The position numbers were made by a program, and so were the translations under genes. From contig NHZP01000006.1 of NCBI GenBank assembly GCA_003313425.1, positions 310,001 through 374,000 on the forward strand: 64,000 nt of DNA, written 5' to 3'. Shown piece by piece: positions 35,112 through 46,014 of the stretch. Position 1 is the stretch's first letter. Every line of letters starts with the position of its first letter. The notes under the pieces were generated by a model. The model made no database searches. It saw only the letters and a program-made list of their open reading frames with translations, and was not told where the DNA came from. The stretch is from Pseudopyrenochaeta lycopersici. Taxonomy: Eukaryota > Ascomycota > Dothideomycetes > Pleosporales > Pseudopyrenochaetaceae.

Positions 35112-37247
35112 CTAATCCTCCTCCCCTCCACCATCATACTTCGCAAACAACTTCCGCCCCATCTCCTCCAGTTCATCCCTCTCCTCCCCCCGCCACTGCA
35201 CAGCCTTCTCATGCACACCCACAAACTCCATAACCACAGCGCCCCCATCTCCACCTTCCATCGGCCTCCCCAGCAGCAGAAGATGCAAGTCAAGCCACAG
35301 TTGCATGTACCCGTTTCCCAAAAACACAATGTCGAGCTTGTACGCTTCCGCGCCTGTCTGCAGCGTCAACGCGCGGAAACTGGCGTGTGGCGGTGCGGTG
35401 ATGCATGGGATTGTGTACGCTAGCGAGCGTGGCGGGAGGGATAGCCGCGCGGTGTATGTAGCGGGCGAGATGGAGCCAGGGGTCGAAGAGATGGTGAGGG
35501 TGCGTTGGCCGGCGTTGTATTTATCGACGTGTGTTTCACTGTATTTGGCACAGTGCAGTGTCCAGACGCCTTCGATGCGGCCAATGGGGACGGGCACGCG
35601 TGCAGTGACGGCGAGCGCGAGGAAAGATTGTGCGGTTTCGCAGCGCTGCGTTACGTCGTCGAGGGCGGGAGCTGGAGACTCGGATAGACTAGGTGGATTT
35701 TGTCTTGCCAGACGGAGGGTTTCCTCGCGTTTGGCGTTGCAGCCCGTTGCCTTGTTCAAGCAAGGTAACGGTGAACTTTTATCATTGTTCGCCTTCCAGC
35801 TTAGATACCGGTCCATGTACTCGCGCTCGTCTGTGAAATTGACAGTCCGTTGACTAGCCTTGAATGCAGCAGTAAAGGTCACGGTATCGCCTTCTTCGTG
35901 CGTCTCGCGATGTTTCTTCTTTGTCTTAATCTTGGGCCCAGTGAAGGGGTCGATCTCTGCACCTGAGCGGGAATACGGCTTTCCAACACGGGAAAAGGCT
36001 TCTGGAATACTTGTAGATGTGGCGGAAGAGCCGGTGGAAGTTGTGACTGACATAGCGTGACCGCTTGGTCGGGGTTTAGGCTCATTTCTCAAGGGTTGTG
36101 TGTATTGGTGGAGATTGGAGGATGCGGGATGGTTCCGGCTTATACTATTGTCATGAATTGAGGTCTTTTGCCCGCTGATTGTGTTTGGTGCACGCATGAG
36201 CGCGGCTGATACGGGTGCTTGTAGTTGACCACTCTCAGACATAGCTGGAGAGGAGATGTTGATTGTTGGTCCCTTCTTCATCTTCTTGTGCGCAGGGGGT
36301 ATCGTAGCTGAAGCCTGCAATTTGAAAGGTATATGGGTATTCAGGGTAGCATTTGATGTCTTCTGCGTCTGTAAGGGCAGTGTTTCCGCGGTGAGGATTC
36401 GATTGTCTTCACCCCCGGTCTTTGCACGCTTCCGGTGCGCCAGTCCAGCGGGCGAATTCGATGGGAGTGGAATTGGTGTCTGCTTTGGTGTATTGACGTA
36501 GGGGCTTGCAACAAATGGCGCGGTAGTGTTAATTGGGCTTCCGGGACCGTTCGCGAGGGTGTTCTTACGAGGCCTTCCTCTCTTCTTCTCTGGCTTGCTC
36601 GCGCCAGGCGGGACTTCATCAGCCGTAGCATTGACCGCACCTTTATTATTGGTGGCCATAGTGTGACTCAGTCCGCTCTTGCTCTCGGGTCTCTTAGAAA
36701 GCTTCTTTGATGGTTGAGCTGCACCGACTGAATTCCCAAAGCTTGCACTAAGGTCACCCATAGCCATCTTCACACCCTGTAGGAACCCACCACCTAGGAT
36801 GGACCTATTGTTGCTCACCCCATCCTGCGGTCCTGTCAAAGTGTCTCCATGGTGTTCGCTTTCTCTCTTTCGCTTCTTTGCAGACATACGCTCATCGCTG
36901 TTACCCTTCTCCTTCCGGCCATCTTTCTCCATTATTGAGCTGGTAGTCATAGGCGCAATATCAGCCACTTGACTACGGCGTGTGTTATCGCCTTTCTCTG
37001 TCTGTCTTTCTCTTGGAACTTCAAGAGAATCCTTCGTTTTCTTCTTATTCTTTCGTTTCTTTCCGTCTAGCCTGCAATCAGTAGAAACTACCCCACTCAC
37101 AGTGTGTACTGCCTCATCTTGTGTGGTCGCAGCTGGCTCAGGACCGTCGTTTTGGAAATTCATGCTGTTGAACGATGGGCGCGCTGTTGATGGCGATTCA
37201 CCATAGAGGTGATGGTGAGGAACTCGGTAGAGACCAAAGGGTGGCAT
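35112..37247 (-). CDS. Hypothetical nuclear protein with an AT-hook motif
   Basis: Single-exon protein of 711 residues that I do not recognise as a named family. Residues about 1-450 are disordered and rich in Ser, Pro and Lys. They carry several basic nuclear-localisation-like clusters (GKKRKNKKKTK, AKKRKRE) and a canonical AT-hook core KKRGRPRK, which usually binds the minor groove of AT-rich DNA. The C-terminal 220 residues are more ordered, with a segment rich in beta-strand-like stretches (WTLHCAKYSETHVDKYNAG and the following) and hydrophobic LQLWLDLHLLLLGRP-type text near the end, then an acidic tail GGGEED. A chromatin or transcription role is inference from the AT-hook and basic clusters. 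Ends convergent with the Ca2+-ATPase. Confidence 0.8.
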   Translation of the reverse strand: MPPFGLYRVPHHHLYGESPSTARPSFNSMNFQNDGPEPAATTQDEAVHTVSGVVSTDCRLDGKKRKNKKKTKDSLEVPRERQTEKGDNTRRSQVADIAPMTTSSIMEKDGRKEKGNSDERMSAKKRKRESEHHGDTLTGPQDGVSNNRSILGGGFLQGVKMAMGDLSASFGNSVGAAQPSKKLSKRPESKSGLSHTMATNNKGAVNATADEVPPGASKPEKKRGRPRKNTLANGPGSPINTTAPFVASPYVNTPKQTPIPLPSNSPAGLAHRKRAKTGGEDNRILTAETLPLQTQKTSNATLNTHIPFKLQASATIPPAHKKMKKGPTINISSPAMSESGQLQAPVSAALMRAPNTISGQKTSIHDNSISRNHPASSNLHQYTQPLRNEPKPRPSGHAMSVTTSTGSSATSTSIPEAFSRVGKPYSRSGAEIDPFTGPKIKTKKKHRETHEEGDTVTFTAAFKASQRTVNFTDEREYMDRYLSWKANNDKSSPLPCLNKATGCNAKREETLRLARQNPPSLSESPAPALDDVTQRCETAQSFLALAVTARVPVPIGRIEGVWTLHCAKYSETHVDKYNAGQRTLTISSTPGSISPATYTARLSLPPRSLAYTIPCITAPPHASFRALTLQTGAEAYKLDIVFLGNGYMQLWLDLHLLLLGRPMEGGDGGAVVMEFVGVHEKAVQWRGEERDELEEMGRKLFAKYDGGGEED

Positions 37248-37828
37248 TGTTTATTGCACATGAACCCTCGGTCCGCGTGTTGTAAAGATTGTCGGGCGGT
37301 GGTAGAGCTGAACAGCGTGGGAAGGTGCGCAAATTTAGAGGAGATTGGAGAGGAAACACGAGGGTCGTGATTGCCAAACTCGAAAACAAACGCTGGATGC
37401 CATGAGTGAAGGTGAAATCCATCTCCAAGATTCCCACACTCACCACAACATTCACTGCGAGTCCAGCCTACATCTTATTTGCCTGGGTTGGTTAGACATT
37501 GGTCTTTGCATGTCGAGGACGAAGTTATAGTGCGGTAATGTCGTATGACTTCTGTTCAAGACAAACATCTTTAACAGCCCGTGAGTTCGCGTTGGAAAGG
37601 CTTTATTGTGCAGATGGAAGCGAAGAGCCGACTAAATATAAAAGCATAATTGGCGTCAATCCCGTTTGCATTCCACCGCATAGCCAATGTGAACGAAATC
37701 AGTGATGTGGAGACCATGTCCTCGTTAGGGAAGGAGATCAGCATAAAAGACAGATGAGGATACTACAAGATCAGAGAAAGAAGAAGTGCTTTAACAATAT
37801 CTTCCAACTACAGAAGTGGGCTACTGCT
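37248..37828. other. Intergenic region between two minus-strand genes
   Basis: About 580 bases that should contain the promoter of the AT-hook gene and the 3' UTR of the acyl-CoA ligase. No gene or repeat recognised. Confidence 0.5.
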
Positions 37829-39754
37829 TTATAGTTTAGCCTTCCCTTCAGTCTTTAAGCGCGTGTGATACTGATCCCTCATCTCTCTTCTCAGCATCTT
37901 GCCTGATGGTGTCCTGGGGATCTACAACATAAGTTAGCGTAACTCGTGAAACATGAACGCACAGAGACATACTGAATCAACGACCTCAATGCCGCCAGTG
38001 AGCCATTTGTGCTTGCTCAATCTACTCTCGACCCACTCATTCAACTTTTTCGCAACAGTCGCTTCACCCTGCCTCTGGCCCTCACTAGTCAATACCACCC
38101 AGGCTCTGACGAATAGTGACCCATCACCCCGACCATTATCGACACCTGCAACGCACGCATCGCGTACGAGGCCTTCTGGATGGTCGAGCAATGTATCTTC
38201 AACTTCTGTCGCTGCAACCTGTAGACCCTTCACTTTGATCATTTCCTTTAAGCGATCAAGGTAGTGGATTCTATCTTGTTCGTCCCGCATAACTAAGTCG
38301 CCAGTGCGTAGCCAGCCCGGCTCTGCAAACATGTCAGCGGTGGCTTTCTCATCTTTGAAGTAGCCTGGAGTAACAACAGGGCCTCGCGCCCACATTTCGC
38401 CCTTCTGGCCCTTCGGTACGTCTTTCAGCGTGTCTGGATCTACCACGCGGCCTTCCATGCCCGGAAGAAGGTAGCCGATACTCCCTGGTGGGGCAGACTC
38501 AAGGCCGAAGATCCCGGGTGCAGTCGGACTTGCAATACTGGCAGCCTCGCTTAGGCCGTAGCCGCTGGGAATTGGCATTCCAGCGCCTTGAGGCAGCTTC
38601 TTCGCCAATTGATACGCAACATCCGGTGGGAGGTATGCAGCTCCACTCACAGCGCCAACCACAGAACTCAGGTCGTACTTCTCAGTCAGCGGACTTTGAG
38701 CTAGTTGGCGGACTAGAGGCGGCACCAGCGGGAGTACGGTGATTTTATACTTCTGAATGCTCTTCAGAGCGAGTTCGAGATCCCATTTCGGTAGCATGAT
38801 GTTGGTGCTCTTTGTCATGTTGACCCGTAGAATCCAGACAATCATGCCGTACGAGTGGTACATTGGAATAACACCCAGGCTGATCGTTGGTTCCAATGGT
38901 TCGACACCGCCAAAGCGTGCGGCTTGTACAGCTGTGATGAGGGTCTGCATGCCTGAGTGATATCCGTTCTTATGCGATATCATCATAGCTTTCGGTAGAC
39001 CAGAAGTGCCTGAGGACTGGAAGAGATACGCCATTCGATCACCTCCAAGCAGTTTCCTTGGTCGCTCTGGTAGCTTGGAGCCTTCTCGGACGAGAGACTC
39101 GATAGTTCGGTGGCCAGACACAACATCCAATTTCGAATCATCACTCAGCACAATCACCTTTTTCGGATCCAATTTCAACTTCAGAGGTAGACTATCGCCC
39201 TCGCCAGAGCCCAATTTGAACGCCTCTTTTAGCACCGGAAGGAGCGACTCATGGCACATGATGCTTGTAATCTGCATTTTCCGAAGGACCCACCACAACT
39301 CGTAGGGGGTACTGCCTGGACTAATTCCGCCAAAGACCAGCTCTGATCGAAAACACGCATGAGCGACCATTGGGTAGTGGACGTGGTTCTTCGAGAATAG
39401 ACCCAAAATCTCGCCTTCTTCTTTATCATTCACCGGGCTCTTGCTTAAGCCTAATGGATTTGGCCCATCGTAGCGAAAAACACGTGCCAGTGCGCAGACG
39501 CGTGCGTAGAAGCTATGAAGCGTGACGACTTCTTCCGTGACGGCATTGATGAAGAGAGGGTAGTCTTCCGGTAACGGGTTGTTGGTTGGGAAGCATAGTT
39601 CGTGAATATTAAGAACTTCGGGCATTGGTGGAAAGGGTCCAAAAGGCGATGCAAAGATAGGTTCATTATGAGGTTTATACTTGTATTGGTGTGGATCTGG
39701 AGGGTTGGGACCAAGGAACCTCGACCAGTGAGGCTTGAAAATGTCGTGTGTCAT
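37829..39754 (-). CDS. Acyl-CoA / 4-coumarate-CoA ligase-like enzyme, probably peroxisomal
   Basis: Adenylate-forming CoA ligase of 624 residues from exons 39754-37973 and 37921-37829; the 51-nt intron has a GTATGT donor and TGTAG acceptor. Motifs in order are QSSGTSGLPKAMMISH (ATP-binding P-loop), GYGLSEAAS, GYLLPGMEGRVVD, WLRTGDLV, the hinge YLDRLKEMIKVKGLQV, and in the second exon IPRTPSGKMLRRE with the catalytic lysine. The protein ends KAKL; the final AKL fits the PTS1 peroxisomal import consensus. The enzyme would activate a carboxylic acid (fatty, aromatic or polyketide) as the CoA thioester via an acyl-adenylate; the specific acid cannot be read. If the intron is retained, translation ends at HELR and loses both the lysine and the targeting tail. 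No other beta-oxidation gene is adjacent. Confidence 0.92.
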
Positions 39755-41844
39755 GTTCGCTCTGTGATGCAGGATTGTTGAGTTGCAGTAGAGTCAAATC
39801 GGCAAACTGACTGCTTTGGGGGCGTCTGCAAGAATACATAAACCACGGCGGTTCTCGTTGGTCGAGCCGACGGAGGTTCATCATCGTGCGAACTTCCGAG
39901 GTGCGGTGCGATGTATCCCCCGCGTTTCTCTCTGGGCCAATTCGACATCGTGCATGCGAGTAAGCCAAGCCCAACGTCAACTCCAGATTTCGTCATAGAC
40001 ACTATTTTGCCATTTATATACACAGTTTGTTTGTATGATATTCCAACATGTACTGAGTCAAAGGTAGCTATACACCATAAATTTTGATGAAGAGAGCGGG
40101 GTTGAGGATTCGAAAGTCGTCATTGCGCCTACCATTAGTCAGTACCTCAACTTGATCAATCCTGACCCATCCCCTACGCTCACCTAGTCAATATAGTGAG
40201 TTTGTTCTCATTCATCTTAGCGAACTATGGAGGCTAAAGTGTGGGTGCTTATAATTCTCAAAATTCTGCGAGCGTCTATGTTCCCTTTCTCAGCTATGAA
40301 CCAAGAGGATGTAAGAACTACTCGACTCATTCATTTGGAACGTAGCAACATCTTGATGCAATTATCTCTATACCTTTTATAGAAAGGTAATGTACAGTAT
40401 CTACAAGATTGGTGCTTTTAAAAGTTTAAAGACAACCGTGAAAGGAAACGCCCCGATTGTAGGATGAAACCATCGTGAGCGGTTAAATAGCGGAAGGGAA
40501 GACTTGTTGATTGAACATCCCTTTGCTTTATAGCGCGTCTACTTATATGTCAACATCATATTTTACAACAAGAGATTCATCATCTGCCCTGGCCGCAATA
40601 CCTCACATTGTGGGGCGAAAGCTACTCATCCCAATGCCAGGCGGCACATATCTAATCCATCTCAACCATAGTTACGCTTATGACGGAGATAACCATTCAT
40701 TTAATTACTAAAAATATTTAGACCTTTCAGGCCCACCAGATACAATTACATTTAGATATATACTTGTTCAACACAAGCAACAGCTCGGTAAGCTGTACAC
40801 TCAGTGCACCGTCTACAGAAGTGAAAGAGCTAAGGATACCCCAAATGATATTCTGTGATTAGAAAGTGCCAACGAAGGCGATCACTGATCTGAATAGGAG
40901 AAGCACCCATGGGCTCAGATACATTATTGCCGCTGTGAATGACGGAAAGAACATTGTCCGGAGACACGGCGGGACCCCATCTCTGACATCTCTCACTACA
41001 TCTTCCCTCGGATTGCAGTGGCCTCTACTATGTGTGTCGTGGGATAGACCAGATAAATCACCGAATTTTCCGGGGGCAATAAAGTGGACATTGTTGAAGG
41101 CTCAAGGCTGAAGTATTGTGGTCTCTAGATACTGAGGTGCTCGCGATTAGGCGTCAAGGCATTATTGCAAAACGCACTTTGCTTACCGGGTAATCGGCAT
41201 ATTAAAGGTCTGACAATATCTCAGTCACAATCCTACGAGGGCAATGATTTACCGATAGCGGCGAAGCTGTCATGGTGTTCGCTACAAGGCAAATTTTGAT
41301 GTTTACGAGTTGTCGAGCTTTGGAAACAATGCACGTACACCCAATAAGTTGAGCGCCGAAAAGCCTGACCAAAGTAGGTTAGTAGTGTAGGAGGCTGAAG
41401 AATTGCTTACGTTATGGCTGTTTTGACACTCCTGTTGGAGCCCCTTTTGGTGTCTAGTCTGAAATGAGCGCGTGCGTTGTTTCAGCTGGCGGACCCCGGA
41501 CTCTGATCTTCAAACCTCGACAATCTTTCCATCCCATCGTTCCCATCTTTGTCCTTGTTTACCGCAGAAAATGCGACCCACACCCGTCCTCCACTTTGAT
41601 CTGGGACTCGACTGATTTATCCGGATGCATAGTAGTGGCAGGCGCGTTGAATCCGAACGTGATCGCCGATGCTTCAGCTGTAGCTTCAGCTCCAGCCTCA
41701 GCCCTCCCCTATTGGTCACTTATGCGATGTACACCTTGCCACCAAACTATATAGGTAACGAGTCTTCGCGGACATTTGGCAAAAGCCTTCTCTTTATCGC
41801 AGGTATAGAGCAACAGCTGCGTGTGAAGAGAATAGTCTCAAACC
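39755..41844. other. Intergenic region, no supported gene
   Basis: About 2.1 kb between divergent genes. The 40.0-41.4 kb part is AT-rich and carries only short motif-free frames. Promoters of the acyl-CoA ligase and of the CorA-like gene should lie at its edges. Confidence 0.45.
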
Positions 41845-43755
41845 ATGTCATCCGATTCTGAGGCTCATAAACTGAAGCCTGCCAAGACTGCTACGATCGA
41901 CCTTGTGCCTTCGTTATGGTCGGCAAGAGCGATACCGCATATTCCTCAGTTTGGTGATCCATACAAACTAATAGGAGACTGCTATGAACGTTCTCCGGTA
42001 GCTGAGGAGTGGGAGATACCGGATCCGTAAGTAATACACAGTAGGTCATTTGGGCCGCCTTGCTCACATAGTGTAGCAAGAGCCAGAATTTGCCATATCT
42101 TGCACATATCAAATCACTCTCGACTACATGGAGGACGTTGCGCCATCTGGTAGACTGGATGCAGGTTGGGACGACGCCATTACGATGGAATGACTTGAAG
42201 AGACATTCGGAAGAACGCGAGAAACGTGCTAACAAAACGCACATCACTTTTCTCGAATATGTTCCTGGAGCAACACCAGAACCAACAAAGATTGACTCTC
42301 CAGAAGCGCTTAGAGAAAAACTCCATGCCATCGAGGAAGAGCACCCAAAGGATCCGCCACTGAGATTGTTCATTGTAGAGGACCTCTCCCGGCAAGTCAT
42401 CGAACTCCTTGGCGCAAGATTTGATATCGACCCTCTTTTCTTCCGTGAGCAGATTGATGATTATGTATGGCATAATACACGCGATCCATGGGCAATACCA
42501 CCAAGCTTAATGTCGAATATGAAGCGCCGCCAGTGGTTCCGAATGCGCAACATGCGACTTCGTTACTACTTCAACCAAGCGGACTTCGAGGCCTCAAGAT
42601 TAGAGGCCAATACATGGAATGTACTCCGACGACCAGACAACGACGAAAATCATTGGAACTATCAAGACCGTAAGGGGTCGATTGTGTCGGTCATGCGAAC
42701 ACGAACGACAGTGTGGGTCGGAAAGGACAAGAAATGTGGCAATGGAACTGTCGGTATCGTGCTGCTAGACCCGACCCAAAGTCATGGACTTCCGCTCTGG
42801 TACGATCGTACAAATTGGCTCCCTACGCCTCATATGGACACAAAGACAATACCAAACATTAAATCTTCCGTGTCATGGTATGAAGAGTACGTATCTCCGT
42901 GTTTGAATATCACTGAGACATTGCTGACTTTAGACCCCCGCTTTCAGTATAGTGCAAATGACTCTAGCATTTCCATGGTTCGAGATGGCAGCAGGACATG
43001 AGATCAACGCTCAAGTTCTTGTCAAACCTACAGTATACACCATTTGTGCAGAGTGGCTCGTCGTCTGTGACTACGTCAAAGCGCGACTTAGCCAGATCGA
43101 ATGGGAACTTGAGATGCCGCGTCTCTTCCGCTCGAAAGGTGACGCAATCGATACCTCACTCAGACGCTTGCACACCTGGCGTCGCCAAATTCCTGTGTTC
43201 AGGGAAATGGTCATAGAAACGCTGGATCATGCGCTTCCAGCTGCTGCGCGACTGACTTCGACCTCTGCGCATCACAGTGGTCCGCTCAACTCCCCGTCTT
43301 CTCCTGCTTCTGTCCGATCGATGTTGTCAGACACTTCAGTGATAAACTTCGATAATATCGAAGGCTTTGAGGACATCGTCCCTGACTTCCGACGCGTCCT
43401 TGCTGCGATCAATGAGCTCCAAGAGCGCGTCGATCGACTATCTGGTATTGTCACCTCCGAGATCTCGATTGAAGATTCACGCCGTGGGCTCGAAGAGAAC
43501 CATAACGTGGCGCGCATTACCTGGCTTGCCACAATGTTCATTCCTTTGACATTCGTGTCGGGATTGTATAGTATGAATGAGAGTATCGCCGATCTGAAGT
43601 CAACGTATGGTTGGTACTTCCTGACGGCGATCCCGTTCACTTTGATTGTCATGGCGATAGGTTGGGTGGCGGGCGGGGGAAGCTTGACGCCCTGGAGGAA
43701 AACGAATACAAAGCAGAAGGGCATGATTGGGGGAAGGGACAAAAGGACCAACTGA
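41845..43755 (+). CDS. CorA-like Mg2+ transporter family membrane protein
   Basis: Protein of 599 residues modelled as exons 41845-42026, 42077-42886 and 42948-43755. The large cytosolic N-terminal part has FDIDPLFFREQIDDYVWHNT and conserved Trp/Arg-rich text. It is followed by a helix (VLAAINELQERVDRLSGIVTSE) and two C-terminal membrane segments: ITWLATMFIPLTFVSGLYSMN and WYFLTAIPFTLIVMAIGWVAGG. This is the CorA layout (long helical domain, two helices, signature loop at the end of TM1). The loop reads YSMN where transporters have YGMN, so ion selectivity may differ or transport may be lost. The second intron is ambiguous: I chose GTACGT to CAG (61 nt), giving WYEDIVQM. The alternative (GTATCT to TTAG) is only 43 nt and is less likely. 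Convergent with the MFS gene, 123 bases apart. Confidence 0.8.
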
Positions 43756-43878
43756 TTCGGTTTTGGCATCGCAATATTGGCGTGTTTCCTTCATTGTGTT
43801 TAGGTGGTATAGGTCATCAGCGTTCTTGTCAGACTTGCAGTACGCCTCGCACAACTGCATATGTTATGTCGCCGATTC

Positions 43879-45578
43879 TTACAGCGTATACCTAAAGCTT
43901 GGATGCCGATGGCCAAGCAGCTCCTCATTTTCTAGCAATAGTCTCTCATCCCGCTCACCTCTGTCCCGTTTTCTGTTCTCCCATCGCAAGTACAGAATTT
44001 GCGCCAAAGCGAGTACAAGTGTCACGACCAACGCACCAAGGCTGACAGAATGACCAAGCGTATATTTTGGTGCATCCCGCTGGAGGTAAACGAATGTGCC
44101 GATGAAAGCAGAGCAGTTAGCGATAGAGATCACGATACCAATACCAACTGCTCGAACATAATGTGGTGCAAGATTGTTGGATGACCAGCCCTGTGATAAA
44201 TTCAGCAAGAAGATGTTTCAATCAGAGAATTTGAGCATACCATGACCATAGGTGAGCCCTGGAAAACACCTATTGCGACCAAGAATGTCCCGGCATACCG
44301 TACGGCATTCGTCTTGGCAACGAGCATCATGACATAGCCGCAGATTCCGACAATTGAGCCAACAACAATGAAGTAGCCGCGGTTCTTTACTCTGTCTGAG
44401 TAGTATGCTGTAATGAGGACAGTGATGAACGCTGCCATGTTGGGTGGGACCGTAAAGAGTTGCGCTGTGGTTGATCTATAACCCATGCCTGCGATAATAG
44501 TTGGTAGGAATAATGAAAAGCTCTGTGATCAATCAGTTTCTAAGTAATTGTACTCAGACATCAAACGTACATATAGTGGCACCAACAGAAAGAACCAAAT
44601 GAACGAGCAAAAGTACGTCTGCGGAGCCTTGAGCGCCATTTTTACCCAATACCAGTTCAGCTCTTCATCGTCGACAACAACAGCGGTGGTTGATCCATGA
44701 GCGTCCAATCTCATACGTCGTAGTGCCCATTCTTTTTCATCATCATTGAGGAAGCGAGCCGCAGCTGGAGTATCAGGCATGAAGAAAAAGCAAATGATGC
44801 CGAACACGATCGTTGCTGCACCTTCAACTAGACAGCTAGTAAGCTTCTTGGGGACCAATTTACGGAGTTAATCTTGTTAGACTTACTGAAGAAAATCCAA
44901 GGCCACCGATCATAACCCCCAGCTTCAATCCTCGCCAACCCACTTGCCAGCGCACCACCGAAGGCACCACTCAAGGGAGCTGCACAGTAAAAAAGCCCAC
45001 TCCTCAGGAGCATCTCATGCCTTCTATAGAACATTGCAAGGTATATAATGACACCACCTAGTATACCACCCTCGAAAAGCCCCAACAGCAACCGACAAAC
45101 CACCAGCCCCGCAAAGCTAGTGACGAAACCCATACATGTGCATACTATGCCCCATGATGTGATCAAGGATGGCAAGTAGACGCCAGCGCGGAGCTTCTTA
45201 ACGAGCAAGTTGGAGGGTACATCGACAAGGATGTAGGGTATGTAGAAGACGAGCAGGGCGATATTGAAAGATGTACCGTGAGTAATATTAAGATCATCTG
45301 TCAGACCGGCGATGCGAGCGTTACCAATATTGCTGCGGTCTATGAAAGAAAATAGCCTAGAAGATGTTATTAGTAGCGGAAATCAATTTGAAACTGCAAG
45401 TAATGTAGTACCAGATTCCAAATAGCCATGGTAGGATATGAAGGTCAAATTTCCGATTCAACCGCTTGTCGAGCTGCGGGTCATCGATGATTTCGCCGGG
45501 CTTCATCACACTTTCGATGTGCGTTGGATCCGGTAGTGTGGACTTTTCCACATGTTCTGGTTCTTGTTGGTCTGCCAT
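43879..45578 (-). CDS. MFS permease of the allantoate/anion:cation symporter (DAL5-like) family
   Basis: Twelve-helix major facilitator of 495 residues from five exons: 45578-45412, 45356-44887, 44827-44571, 44522-44241 and 44190-43879; phases agree throughout. An acidic N-terminal tail leads to the first helix LPWLFGIWLFSFIDRSNIGNA, the ACS-family hallmark. Then come CRLLLGLFEGGILGGVIIYLAMFY, the RRHEMLLRSGLFYCAAPLSGAFGGALASG segment shared by DAL5/TNA1-like carriers, WPWIFFIEG, the long cytosolic loop with FLNDDEKEWALRRMRLDA, and the second half (GMGYRSTTAQLFTVPPN, GWSSNNLAPHYVRAVGIGI). Relatives carry allantoate, nicotinate, biotin precursors or other organic anions across the plasma membrane; the substrate here is unknown. 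The neighbouring genes give no clear pathway context. Confidence 0.92.
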
Positions 45579-46014
45579 GGCCGTGATTGATACGCAAAGT
45601 CACTTCGCTCGAGTCTGCCGTTAATTCATTTGGGCAAAACAGGATGAGAGAATTTGAAAGTAAAGCTATAGTACGACAAACTGAGCTAGGCTTGCAGAAC
45701 ATCATCATCGAATTGTCATGCAAGCTACTTATACAACTGCCGTTATGCTAAGGCAGCCTATACGCGGGGAATAATGCTGGAAGGATCGCCAGTCCGATGC
45801 GGGGAACTACCAAATCAGGTACCCCGTCATGCCTATATCCGTGTTTTTCACCAGGATCAATTCCAAAGCGCCAAAACCACACATAGCCTGACATACCCGC
45901 CAATTACGAAGAGCGGAAATATCGATTGTGGCTGCCGGCAAAGCACGAGACTACCTAGCGTTGTGTTGAGGGTTGTGGTCGCCTCAGTTGTTTCTTCTGT
46001 CGATGGTCTGCCGC
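45579..46014. other. Intergenic spacer
   Basis: About 435 bases between two minus-strand genes. It should hold the MFS promoter and the 3' UTR of the acyltransferase. Nothing else seen. Confidence 0.5.
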
